Positions 6,930 to 13,291 of a stretch of DNA of 18,510 bases are shown in pieces (position 1 is the stretch's first letter; each line of letters begins with the position of its first letter). The notes under the pieces were generated by a model that made no database searches, was not told the origin of the DNA, and saw nothing but the letters and a program-made list of their open reading frames with translations. The position numbers were made by a program, and so were the translations under genes. The stretch is from assembly GCA_018818905.1 (NCBI GenBank), contig JAHIRA010000037.1:1-18510 (forward strand), in the 5' to 3' direction. This DNA comes from Patescibacteria group bacterium (lineage in GTDB: Bacteria > Patescibacteriota > JABMPQ01 > JAHIRA01).

Positions 6930-6967
6930 TCCCGTAAGGCTAGCGGGGAAGCACACGGGAGTGTGTT
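6930..6967 (+). promoter_or_regulatory. SD-sequestering hairpins before the 6968 gene
   Basis: The SD GGGAG (6957-6961) lies 6 nt before the ATG. CACAC/GTGTG (6952-6956, 6961-6965) places GGGA in a loop. CCCGT (6931-6935) can pair with ACGGG (6955-6959), hiding the SD, or a nearby C-run can pair with CGGGG (6944-6948), freeing it. Mutually exclusive pairings suggest translational control. Confidence 0.4.
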
Positions 6968-7930
6968 ATGTCCGAAGTTAAATTGGTTCTCAGTAACGAT
7001 CCCGCCCAAATCCGTCAACTCGTGTCCAAAGGCTACTGCCCAGTCGAGTGTTCCATTGATGGCGCATCGATTGTTGATGCTCTCTTGATGGATCACCACG
7101 GGGAATACTCTCATCTTGAGAGTGTGGCTGTTAGGGCTTACCGGGACCATTATGGTGCCCGGGCGGAGAATCCCCGTTTTGTGGGGACAGGGGTGGCTGA
7201 TGCGGACATGACGTTCGCAGTCGCAGCGTTGGCGGGTCTTATCCCGCATCCGAACCGCAAGGTTGCGGATAAACTGCCGCCCCCAGTGAAGGTCTCGATG
7301 ACCAAGGATCTCAGCGATCTGGCTGAGACGATTGGTCGGGTGGATGTGTCTCCAATCGGATTGGACATTCCGTCCATGTCTGGAGGAGATATTCTGATGA
7401 CCTGGAACGCGATGACCTCGAATGGTCGGACTGATCTCGGTTTTGCGGCCGGGGTACAGCTTTGGGCGAACCTCACTGAGGGGAACCCGCGACAACTGGC
7501 GCCCTACTTCTCGGCCGCCAAGGTCGCAGAGGGAGAGCGTCGCCAGGCCTCACTGGAGGACCTGGAACGCTGTGGTGTTGAGGTTGAGGGAGTTCTGCTC
7601 CTCCAGGGAAGCCGCACCTTCGGGTTTCCCGAGTGGTACGGGCGCGACGAGGCCGCTTCGGCCGAGACGGTTGAGGGGTGGGAGCACTCTGTGGTGTTGG
7701 CTCACCTGGAGAAAGGGGAGAACGTTACCATTGGCTGTCCAAACGACACTGTCGCAGAGATACTGTTTGGCGAGGGTGGCCTGAAGAACGTCTTCCCGCA
7801 TCTCGAACCAGCTGGATGGGGTGGTCGTGAAAGCGTTGGGGGGAGTCCACGCGGGGAAAAATTAACCCCGGAAGAGGCGGAGGCGGCAGTCCGAAAGGTT
7901 GCCAGCCTGATTAAAAGCGACAAACAATAA
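6968..7930 (+). CDS. Second divergent DHH-superfamily-like protein (320 aa), high GC
   Basis: Motifs: ALLMDHHGEYSHLES with D42-H43-H44, then GTGVADADMTFAVAALAGL with D78 and D80, which resembles the D-A-D-G motif of DHH phosphoesterases but occurs after DHH. The C-terminal piece has TIGCPNDTVAEILFGEGG and WGGRESVGGSPRG (about 284-296), where a DHHA1 GGH/substrate loop would be. These suggest a metal-dependent phosphoesterase-like fold; activity is not established. The gene is strikingly GC-rich: bases 7621-7680 hold 43 G/C of 60, against 20 of 60 at 14821-14880 in the suhB-family gene. It has an SD (GGGAG) presented in a hairpin. No signal peptide. Codon use unlike neighbours suggests transfer or special selection. 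Confidence 0.75.
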   Translation: MSEVKLVLSNDPAQIRQLVSKGYCPVECSIDGASIVDALLMDHHGEYSHLESVAVRAYRDHYGARAENPRFVGTGVADADMTFAVAALAGLIPHPNRKVADKLPPPVKVSMTKDLSDLAETIGRVDVSPIGLDIPSMSGGDILMTWNAMTSNGRTDLGFAAGVQLWANLTEGNPRQLAPYFSAAKVAEGERRQASLEDLERCGVEVEGVLLLQGSRTFGFPEWYGRDEAASAETVEGWEHSVVLAHLEKGENVTIGCPNDTVAEILFGEGGLKNVFPHLEPAGWGGRESVGGSPRGEKLTPEEAEAAVRKVASLIKSDKQ

Positions 7931-7991
7931 ATGTCGCAGCCTGTCCCAAATCACATTGAACTATTTCTTTTGCCTCCACAAAGTTGGACGC

Positions 7992-8081
7992 ATGAATAAG
8001 AAAAAAGCAAATGTGAGGAAGGGTAGGCACCAGACGCCTGAATCGGAACCAAAAAAGAATTCTCACACTTACATTCTGTAA
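7992..8081 (+). CDS. Possible 29-aa basic microprotein
   Basis: ATG at 7992 and TAA at 8079-8081 give a 29-residue product that begins MNKKKANVRKGRH and is rich in Lys and Arg. No good SD is seen. Its last codons overlap a strong hairpin (8058-8102). It may be a chance ORF; it is listed because the island carries another basic microprotein (6277). Confidence 0.25.
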   Translation: MNKKKANVRKGRHQTPESEPKKNSHTYIL

Positions 8082-8102
8082 GTGTTTGTCAGGAGAGAAT
8101 TC
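8058..8102. repeat. Nested perfect hairpin behind the 7992 ORF
   Basis: Outer arms GAATTCTC / GAGAATTC (8058-8065, 8095-8102) enclose inner arms ACACTTACA / TGTAAGTGT (8065-8073, 8077-8085) with a 3-nt loop. The two stems share one base at the join. There is a short TTT after the inner stem only, so terminator function is uncertain. Confidence 0.55.
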
Positions 8103-8204
8103 TCAACAAGAATTGTACCTTTTGTACATTTCTACTCGAAGCGTTCCTGACCGCTTCATTCCTCACGAGTTTCAAAATAATATATTACAAATTGTTGGAA
8201 CTCG

Positions 8205-8260
8205 TAAGAAATTACAAAACCCTCCGTATGGAGGGTTTTGTAATAGAGAGATTTTCTTAC
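8205..8260. terminator. Perfect 15-bp hairpin, possible bidirectional terminator
   Basis: Arms 8211-8225 and 8230-8244 pair without mismatch around GTAT. The arms include AAAA and TTTT tracts, so each strand reads a GC core then T-rich sequence. A second 7-bp pairing, GTAAGAA / TTCTTAC (8205-8211, 8254-8260), surrounds it. It could end transcripts from the island on the plus strand. Confidence 0.5.
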
Positions 8261-8270
8261 TAACGCTTTT

Positions 8271-8310
8271 CTGGCTCCAGGCCAAGCCTGGAGCTATAGT
8301 GCAAACTTTT
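8271..8310. repeat. Palindromic repeat copy R2
   Basis: Arms 8273-8282 and 8286-8295 form a 10-bp stem with loop CAA. It is in the same orientation as R1: CTGGCTCC before, and TGCAAACTT (8300-8308) after, as at 3480-3488. Confidence 0.8.
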
Positions 8311-8328
8311 ATTTCATATCAAAATTTG

Positions 8329-8365
8329 ATCATTGATTTCTAATATTGATCTTGGAATCAATGAT
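8329..8365. repeat. 10-bp perfect inverted repeat
   Basis: ATCATTGATT (8329-8338) and AATCAATGAT (8356-8365) are exact complements with a 17-nt loop; TTT follows on the plus strand. It lies between R2 and R3. It could be a weak terminator or a protein site. Confidence 0.5.
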
Positions 8366-8410
8366 TTTAGAAAGCTTTACTCTGTAGAAAATGGTTGAGA
8401 GTTTAACGGC

Positions 8411-8472
8411 TTGCATTTGGGCTCCAGGTATAACCTGGAGCCAGCAAAGCCAGCCTGGAGCCAGCGAAGCAA
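8411..8472. repeat. Palindromic repeat copy R3 with an extra tandem half-unit
   Basis: Arms 8420-8429 and 8433-8442 form a perfect 10-bp stem with loop ATA. Bases 8411-8428 match the complement of 3467-3484 exactly over 18 nt. The right arm with its flank (8434-8449) is repeated 20 nt later at 8454-8469 with one change. It ends 14 nt before the stop of the 8486 gene. Confidence 0.85.
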
Positions 8473-8485
8473 AAAATTAATAGGG

Positions 8486-11152
8486 CTAGCTTTCTTCCAC
8501 TGTTTCAGGACTCCTAGATAAAACATAACGATTTTGCTTCCATTGACCAAAACGAATGTCGATATTTTTCTGGCCAAGTTGATAGGCAAGACTAGCTACC
8601 ATATCTATAGGAGCCTGGACATAAATTTCAAACTTACTATCCGGTTCACGGCTGTTGATATTGAGAACAGCTTCAACTAATTGGCCAACAATGTAACTTT
8701 GTTCACTGGGATTAGTAACAAAACCATTTCTTTTGAAAGAGGCATCTATGCTTTCTTTATCATCAAACCGATCTTTGGCTAGTAGCTCTTGGAGGTTTTG
8801 TCTCAGATTACTATGACGTCCAACCTCCAAAGTCAAAATTTTCCTTCTGTTTTCTATGTCGGGCGGGTCTTGTATTTCTATTGAGACATTTGGATAAGGT
8901 TTATCTAGGGCAAATTCTTTGAAGTCTTCTCTGTGACCAATAAGTTCCATCAGTTTATCTTTTTCTTTACTAAACTCCTTTAGTTTTTGACCCTTAAGGA
9001 GAGATTCTCTTTCGTTTAGAAGGATAGAGATATAACGCACCTCGGCAGTTGATAGTTTGTTGGCAATAAAAGCAGATATTTCATCGCTAATGGCAGGGTC
9101 TATTAGTAGTCGGCTATAAACTGGATTTTCCCTTTCTCTTCTAAAAAAGTTGGGGTTGGTTCTGGTAGCAAAGGCGGTTACTTTTTCTAGTAGATGACCA
9201 TAAATGTGATCTGCTGAGAAAGATTCTCTAATGGGCTTGCTAAGGAGGATTTGCTGTAAACTTTCAAGATATACTTCTGGGTTTGATATAGTTCTCATTT
9301 CTTGAGATGTTAGGGCATAGGTGTCAACATAGTGTGAGGCTGAAGATCCATTCATGAAGCGAAAAGTTGCTTTGTCTTCGGGAGAAGTAGCCCAATTGGG
9401 ATATGATGCTGCTGGGAGATCAAAGTAGTGGCTTTCCTCGGGGCAATAAATCATTTTGGCAAAGGCGGGATTGTTTGTTAGTGCGGTAAAGAGTTTGTCT
9501 TGAAAAGAAGGCTTGCTAAGTATGTCAAAAGCTTCTTTTTGGGGGAGGTTCATAGCCACCTTGAGGGCCTTTTCCACCTGATTGGAAGCAAAGTAGTTTT
9601 CAACTAATTCTTGTTCTGTTAGAATTTTTTGCTGCTCAAAATCAATCTGTGATTCTCTAACTGTTTTCAGTTTTTCTCCATAAGCCCCCGATTCATACAA
9701 CTCTGGCGATAACGAAGAACTTTCTACGTCCACAAATTGCAAGGCTCTTTCTGGAATCCCATACTCTCCTGTTCCAGGCACATACACAACACGAGCTCCC
9801 TTGAGGCCAATTTGTTTCTCGCCATCTTTTTCAAATTCAAAATTTTTGGCAAACTCCAGTAATTCTTCTTCGGTGTGGTGCTCTTCTTCCAGATATTCAA
9901 AAAGGAGATTGTAGATTTCTTGAGGGGGTATAGTAGTGCCTTGTCTTCTGGGTGTGCCAATGAATTTGTTGGTGTGGCCACCAAATTCTTCGGTGCCGCT
10001 TTCCAATTTTAGGTCACCTTTCAGAACTTGTTGTAGATTCAAAAACATAGCAATGGGGGCTAGGTCAATCTGACCTTCTAGAGATTTGTGTAAGGCAATT
10101 TTGACCTGATGATGACCTTCTTTGGGGCTTTTGCCAATAAGAACAGTTACGTCAGAAAGACGACGACCCGTATCATCAGTCATTTGGTTGATTTTTCCAA
10201 ACACTCCCTTGGCTTCAACTTTTTGTCCATCAAACAAGGCGATTCGAGTTCCAGAAGGCGTTTCTTTACTAGCAAGTAATTCAAGTCCTTGGAGTTCTTC
10301 TTTCCTTTTTTCAGCTTCAGCCTGCATGGTGGCAAAATACTCAGCAAATCTATCTTTTGTGTTATCAAACAGCTTCTGAGATTCTTGACTTGTAGTAGCA
10401 GGCTTATCAAGCGGGATGTTATCGGTAAATTCTAATCCAGAATCTTTAACATAAGAAAAAACATCGTAGACTTCATTTAGTAGAGTCTGTAAATCTTCTG
10501 GTGGCATTTTGCCTTTGGTTGGAGTGTATTTCTTGATGATTTGGTCTGCCAGCTGATTGAAGCTGCGGCCCTCTTTTTTCTTTTTCTTTTTGAAGCTTCT
10601 AGTTTCTTCACTCTGCTGGATCATCAGGGCCAGATTCTGATATTCTGGCTTGGAACCAGCTAGGGCAAAAAGCTGAGCCGCAGCGGTAAAACGTTGTTCT
10701 CCGGTATGAGTGATGTTACCCAGGCTAGCGTTGTATTGTTCTGGGGTAGCTTTGCTTGTTTTGAGAATATTTATTTTTTCATCAATCGCAGTCGTGTCCA
10801 AACCAAATCCACGCATCTGTTTTTTTAGAGCGTGGAGCTCCTTGATGCTTGGAATCTTTTCTCCTTGAACTTCAACTGTCAGAACATCGGGTGAACTAAT
10901 ATCATCTTCTTTAGTTCTTTGTTTTACTTCAACCGGAGTTTCTGCAGCTACAAAGCCACTGTTACGAGCTATGCAATAACTAGCTAGAGTGTCCATATCC
11001 AAATGGCCCAGAACGACTTTTTGGAACTGTTCACCTTCTTTTTTGGCAAAGTTGTCTGGTGACAATTCAATTCCTTGTAGTTCAAGTGGCAGCTTTTGGT
11101 TTTCTTTGCTGACTTCTTTCTCAAATTGGGCTCCTCGAGATGTTTCTGACAT
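8486..11152 (-). CDS. Large orphan protein with DHH/DHHA1-like N-terminal half (888 aa)
   Basis: Residues 46-58 read VVLGHLDMDTLAS, a good match to DHH motif I (HxDxDxxxS). Residues about 333-400 resemble a DHHA1 domain: a strand TVLIG, then HHQVKIALHK, IDLAPIAMFLN and FGGHTNKFIG (GGH at 391-393). No DHH tripeptide is present, and about 270 helical residues, with a Lys6 run at 188-193, lie between the two motif regions. Residues 420-888 match nothing I recognise: acidic, helical, no membrane segment. The ATG at 11150-11152 has no SD, but an extended -10 lies upstream. The frame is long and uninterrupted, so the gene is real; the function is not known. It faces the island and ends next to repeat R3. 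Confidence 0.8.
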   Translation of the reverse strand: MSETSRGAQFEKEVSKENQKLPLELQGIELSPDNFAKKEGEQFQKVVLGHLDMDTLASYCIARNSGFVAAETPVEVKQRTKEDDISSPDVLTVEVQGEKIPSIKELHALKKQMRGFGLDTTAIDEKINILKTSKATPEQYNASLGNITHTGEQRFTAAAQLFALAGSKPEYQNLALMIQQSEETRSFKKKKKKEGRSFNQLADQIIKKYTPTKGKMPPEDLQTLLNEVYDVFSYVKDSGLEFTDNIPLDKPATTSQESQKLFDNTKDRFAEYFATMQAEAEKRKEELQGLELLASKETPSGTRIALFDGQKVEAKGVFGKINQMTDDTGRRLSDVTVLIGKSPKEGHHQVKIALHKSLEGQIDLAPIAMFLNLQQVLKGDLKLESGTEEFGGHTNKFIGTPRRQGTTIPPQEIYNLLFEYLEEEHHTEEELLEFAKNFEFEKDGEKQIGLKGARVVYVPGTGEYGIPERALQFVDVESSSLSPELYESGAYGEKLKTVRESQIDFEQQKILTEQELVENYFASNQVEKALKVAMNLPQKEAFDILSKPSFQDKLFTALTNNPAFAKMIYCPEESHYFDLPAASYPNWATSPEDKATFRFMNGSSASHYVDTYALTSQEMRTISNPEVYLESLQQILLSKPIRESFSADHIYGHLLEKVTAFATRTNPNFFRRERENPVYSRLLIDPAISDEISAFIANKLSTAEVRYISILLNERESLLKGQKLKEFSKEKDKLMELIGHREDFKEFALDKPYPNVSIEIQDPPDIENRRKILTLEVGRHSNLRQNLQELLAKDRFDDKESIDASFKRNGFVTNPSEQSYIVGQLVEAVLNINSREPDSKFEIYVQAPIDMVASLAYQLGQKNIDIRFGQWKQNRYVLSRSPETVEES

Positions 11153-11176
11153 GTGTGTGGGTTTAGTTACTATTCC

Positions 11177-11185
11177 ATTATAGCA
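11177..11185 (-). promoter_or_regulatory. Extended -10 promoter of the 8486 gene
   Basis: The minus strand reads TGCTATAAT, an extended -10, ending 24 nt upstream of the ATG. The -35 region is poor, as is usual for extended -10 promoters. Confidence 0.65.
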
Positions 11186-11285
11186 TTTTAGACAAAGTTA
11201 CAAATAGTCTTTTAAGGATAAAATATAAATGATAAGCTGAGGTGCTGATTCTTATTCTTTTTACTCTATGTCTGGAGGGACTAAA

Positions 11286-11561
11286 ATGCGCATTACCCTG
11301 ATTGTCACTCAAGTATCAGGCGAAGTATGCCAGATCTCCTTTATTAATAAAGGAGAAAGCGAGAGGCTTAAAAAGCTTGTTAAAGTTCATCTTGAACGAG
11401 AGTTTAGGGTTGAGACAGAGGAAGAAGTGGAGCGGGCTCTTACTTTGATGCAGCAGGAGGCCGCAGATATGGGGTTTGAGGCCAAGATGCCACCAAGGTT
11501 GAATAAGGGCAAAGGACCTCGTTTTGATTGGGATCTTCCTGAACAGGATTGCTTTGGTTGA
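11286..11561 (+). CDS. Small hypothetical protein (91 aa)
   Basis: The ATG at 11286 is chosen over one at 11268 because GGAGGG (11274-11279) lies 6 nt before it. The product begins with a strand-rich segment (MRITLIVTQVSGEVCQISFI), continues with a charged helix about residues 24-62 (LKKLVKVHLEREFRV, then EEVERALTLMQQEA), and ends in a Pro/Asp-rich tail DWDLPEQDCFG. No signal peptide or membrane helix. I do not recognise the family. It forms a single-gene unit with its own terminator, and its strong SD resembles those of the 3621-7930 island rather than the adjacent ribosomal operon. Confidence 0.7.
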   Translation: MRITLIVTQVSGEVCQISFINKGESERLKKLVKVHLEREFRVETEEEVERALTLMQQEAADMGFEAKMPPRLNKGKGPRFDWDLPEQDCFG

Positions 11562-11578
11562 TTTTTGACTGTGCTTTG

Positions 11579-11616
11579 GCCTCCCATATCGTGAGATCTG
11601 GGAGGCTTTTTATTTT
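11579..11616 (+). terminator. Intrinsic terminator after the 11286 gene
   Basis: A perfect 8-bp stem GCCTCCCA / TGGGAGGC (11579-11586, 11599-11606) is followed by TTTTTATTTT. Confidence 0.92.
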
Positions 11617-11627
11617 CCCTTTTCCCC

Positions 11628-11656
11628 TTGCCAAATCCAAACCTACGTGATAATCT
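11628..11656 (+). promoter_or_regulatory. Candidate promoter of the rpsF operon
   Basis: TTGCCA (11628-11633) is followed after 17 nt by TAATCT (11651-11656), overlapping the better hexamer GATAAT (11649-11654). The placement between a terminator and rpsF is right, but the -10 spacing is ambiguous. Confidence 0.4.
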
Positions 11657-11681
11657 CTAACCACCATAGAAATATGGGTTT

Positions 11682-11728
11682 GCCCTGAACTTTATGTCAC
11701 AGGGCTTATTTTACCTCTTGTAAAATAA
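11682..11728 (+). promoter_or_regulatory. Two hairpins in the rpsF leader
   Basis: GCCCTG / CAGGGC (11682-11687, 11700-11705) is followed directly by TTATTTTAC / GTAAAATAA (11706-11714, 11720-11728). In many bacteria the S6:S18 complex binds its own rpsF leader; these stems could be that site, but I do not see the conserved motif clearly. The first stem followed by TTATTTT could also act as an attenuator. Confidence 0.4.
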
Positions 11729-11739
11729 TCCACAAACCA

Positions 11740-12366
11740 ATGAAATACGAACAAATTTACATCCTCACGCCCAAATACACCGAGGATGAGGCCAAAGAGG
11801 CCATCAAGAAATTAAACGACAAGATTACCAAAAAAGGCGCGGCTATTGAACGCGAAGATTTTTGGGGCAAAAAAAAGTTAGCCTACCCAATCCAGAAACT
11901 GGATCATGGGTATTATATGCTGATTGTTTTTGAAGCTGAGGCGACTGTTCCAGCTGACATCGAGAAAATGATGCAGATTGAGAAAGAAGTTCTGAGAAGT
12001 CTCGTTGTCAAATACGAAGAGGCCGAAATTCACGGTGCACCGGGAGAAAAGAAAGCCAAAGAAGAAGAGGCCAAGAAAGTTGCCGAAGCAGAAGAAAAGA
12101 CAGTAGAAGAGGGCCAAGAAGAGGTTAAATCAGAAGTTGAAGATAAAGAAGAGACTCCTAAAGAGACCAAAGTCGAGGAAGCTCCAGAAGAGAAAACAGA
12201 AGACAAAACGGAAGAAGCTGAAAAAGAAGAAAAGAAAGAGGACGAAGAAGAAGATAAGCCGGCTGACAAAGACGACAAAGTAGAAAAGTCTAAGGATAAA
12301 GATGGTGAAGATGTTGATGTTGATGATCTGGAGAAAAGACTTGATGACATTCTAAAGAAAATATAA
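11740..12366 (+). CDS. rpsF: Small ribosomal subunit protein bS6 with long charged tail
   Basis: Residues 1-96 are a normal bS6 domain: MKYEQIYILTPKYTEDE, then FWGKKKLAYPIQKLDHGYYM (residues 41-60), which is the core RNA- and S18-contacting region, and the helix ending EKEVLRSLVVKYEE. Residues 101-208 are almost only Glu, Lys, Asp, Ala and Pro, about doubling the usual 95-130 aa length. bS6 binds bS18 on the platform of the 30S subunit. Order rpsF-ssb-rpsR is the standard operon. The ATG has no SD. The tail is probably disordered; its role is unknown. Confidence 0.95.
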   Translation: MKYEQIYILTPKYTEDEAKEAIKKLNDKITKKGAAIEREDFWGKKKLAYPIQKLDHGYYMLIVFEAEATVPADIEKMMQIEKEVLRSLVVKYEEAEIHGAPGEKKAKEEEAKKVAEAEEKTVEEGQEEVKSEVEDKEETPKETKVEEAPEEKTEDKTEEAEKEEKKEDEEEDKPADKDDKVEKSKDKDGEDVDVDDLEKRLDDILKKI

Positions 12367-12426
12367 CGAGCGGAGGAGGATCTAAAAATTAATCCTGTTG
12401 GGACAATACAGGGCAAAGGAAAAATT

Positions 12427-12993
12427 ATGGATCTAAACAAAGCCATGATTATCGGGAGACTAACCAGAGATCCCGAAGTGAGAACTACTACCTCTGGTCA
12501 ATCAGTTGCCTCTTTTGGAGTGGCAACCAGCTTCTCTTGGACTGACCAACAAGGTCAGAAACAAGAAAGAGTTGAGTATCACAATGTCGTTGCCTGGCGC
12601 AAGCTAGCCGAAATTTGTGGTCAGTATCTACACAAAGGCAAGCAAGTTTACATTGAAGGCCGTCTTCAGACCCAAGATTGGGAAGGCCAAGATGGAGTCA
12701 AACGTTACAAGACCGAAGTTATTGCCGACAATATGATTATGCTTGGTAGTGCCCAAGATGGTCAGCGAGGTCCGGGTGGTGATCAAAGTCCTCCTTTACC
12801 AAATGAGGCTCCACCTCAACCGGCGGCTCCGGCTTCCGTTCCATCGGTAGCTCCACAAGCCCCAGCTTCTACTCCGGCTGCTCCAAGTTCCAATGAGCCA
12901 CCAGTTATTGAAGTTGACGCCCCTGTCGGTGCCCCTGCCAAGAAGAAGGAAGGCGGCGACGACGAAGTTAGTATTGAGGATATTCCATTTTAA
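12427..12993 (+). CDS. ssb: Single-stranded DNA-binding protein
   Basis: The N-terminal OB fold (residues 1 to about 108) begins MDLNKAMIIGRLTRDPEVR and includes VEYHNVVAWRKLAE, GKQVYIEGRLQTQDW and TEVIADNMIML, all typical of bacterial SSB. Residues about 109-165 are a Pro/Gln/Ala-rich flexible linker. The C-terminus EVSIEDIPF is the acidic tip that recruits replication and repair proteins. SSB coats single-stranded DNA as a tetramer. A modest AAGGA lies 6 nt upstream. A stronger GGAGGAGG at 12372-12379 lies too far away for this ATG. Confidence 0.97.
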   Translation: MDLNKAMIIGRLTRDPEVRTTTSGQSVASFGVATSFSWTDQQGQKQERVEYHNVVAWRKLAEICGQYLHKGKQVYIEGRLQTQDWEGQDGVKRYKTEVIADNMIMLGSAQDGQRGPGGDQSPPLPNEAPPQPAAPASVPSVAPQAPASTPAAPSSNEPPVIEVDAPVGAPAKKKEGGDDEVSIEDIPF

Positions 12994-13004
12994 TAAGTTG
13001 AATT

Positions 13005-13232
13005 ATGAACAACAACAACTATAGTCTTCAAAAGAGAAAATGCTACTTCTGCTCTGAGAACATTCAGCGCATTAGCTACAAGGACATCAACCTCTTGAAA
13101 AGATTTGTTTCTTCCTACGGGAAAATTACTCCCAAAAGAAGAAACGGTAGTTGCTCCAAGCATCAAAGGATGCTGGCTAGCGCTATCAAAAGAGCTAGAT
13201 ATCTAGCTTTCATGCCCTACGTGGCAGATTAA
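13005..13232 (+). CDS. rpsR: Small ribosomal subunit protein bS18
   Basis: The 75-aa product has the bS18 core: INLLKRFVSSYGKITPKRRNG then HQRMLASAIKRARYLAFMPY. It keeps CYFC (Cys13, Cys16) with Cys50 and His53, a zinc-binding set found in the C+ type of bS18. It partners with bS6 in the 30S platform. It starts 11 nt after ssb and has no SD. A stable hairpin follows the stop. Confidence 0.96.
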   Translation: MNNNNYSLQKRKCYFCSENIQRISYKDINLLKRFVSSYGKITPKRRNGSCSKHQRMLASAIKRARYLAFMPYVAD

Positions 13233-13239
13233 GAATTTT

Positions 13240-13271
13240 TATACAGGCACCTCTCGCGGGGTGCCTGTATA
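13240..13271 (+). terminator. Stable hairpin after rpsR, terminator-like without T-run
   Basis: A perfect 12-bp stem (13240-13251 / 13260-13271) with loop TCTCGCGG. The T-run precedes it and none follows, so it may be a processing or mRNA-stabilising hairpin instead of a full terminator. Confidence 0.55.
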
Positions 13272-13291
13272 GTTTGAAGTAATAAAAATAT

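Larger units (their letters stand above)
6448..6967 (+). other. Structured non-coding stretch upstream of the 6968 gene
   Basis: No ORF is supported. Stems seen: 6507-6517 with 6528-6538 (11 bp perfect), 6583-6597 with 6655-6669 (15 bp, one G-U), 6680-6686 with 6695-6701 (7 bp), 6703-6712 with 6748-6757 (10 bp, three G-U) enclosing 6725-6730 with 6738-6743 (6 bp), and 6854-6860 with 6867-6873 (7 bp) followed by a T-run at 6885-6891. It looks like one or more structured RNAs or a long leader. I found no consensus promoter. Confidence 0.55.
8082..8485. other. Gene-free stretch made of hairpins and repeats
   Basis: I see no supported gene. The stretch contains the end of the 8058-8102 hairpin, a 6-bp stem GAAGCG/CGCTTC near 8138-8157, the 15-bp palindrome at 8211-8244, repeats R2 and R3, and a 10-bp inverted repeat at 8329-8365. 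An open frame at 8086-8343 runs straight across these palindromes and is not credible as a gene. Confidence 0.6.

Noticed and set aside
6905..7495. 196-residue minus-strand ORF
   Set aside because: It lies opposite the GC-rich 6968 gene, where long antisense frames are expected, and has no start signal.
8086..8343. 85-residue plus-strand ORF
   Set aside because: It runs through a perfect 15-bp palindrome and repeat R2, has no SD, and shows no protein-like composition.
10560..10600. Programmed frameshift at the Lys6 run of the 8486 gene
   Set aside because: The frame continues without break for hundreds of codons on both sides, and no alternative product is evident.
12030..12446. 138-residue Ser/Phe-rich minus-strand ORF
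   Set aside because: It is the shadow of the Glu/Lys codons of the S6 tail; its Ser-rich content is a by-product.
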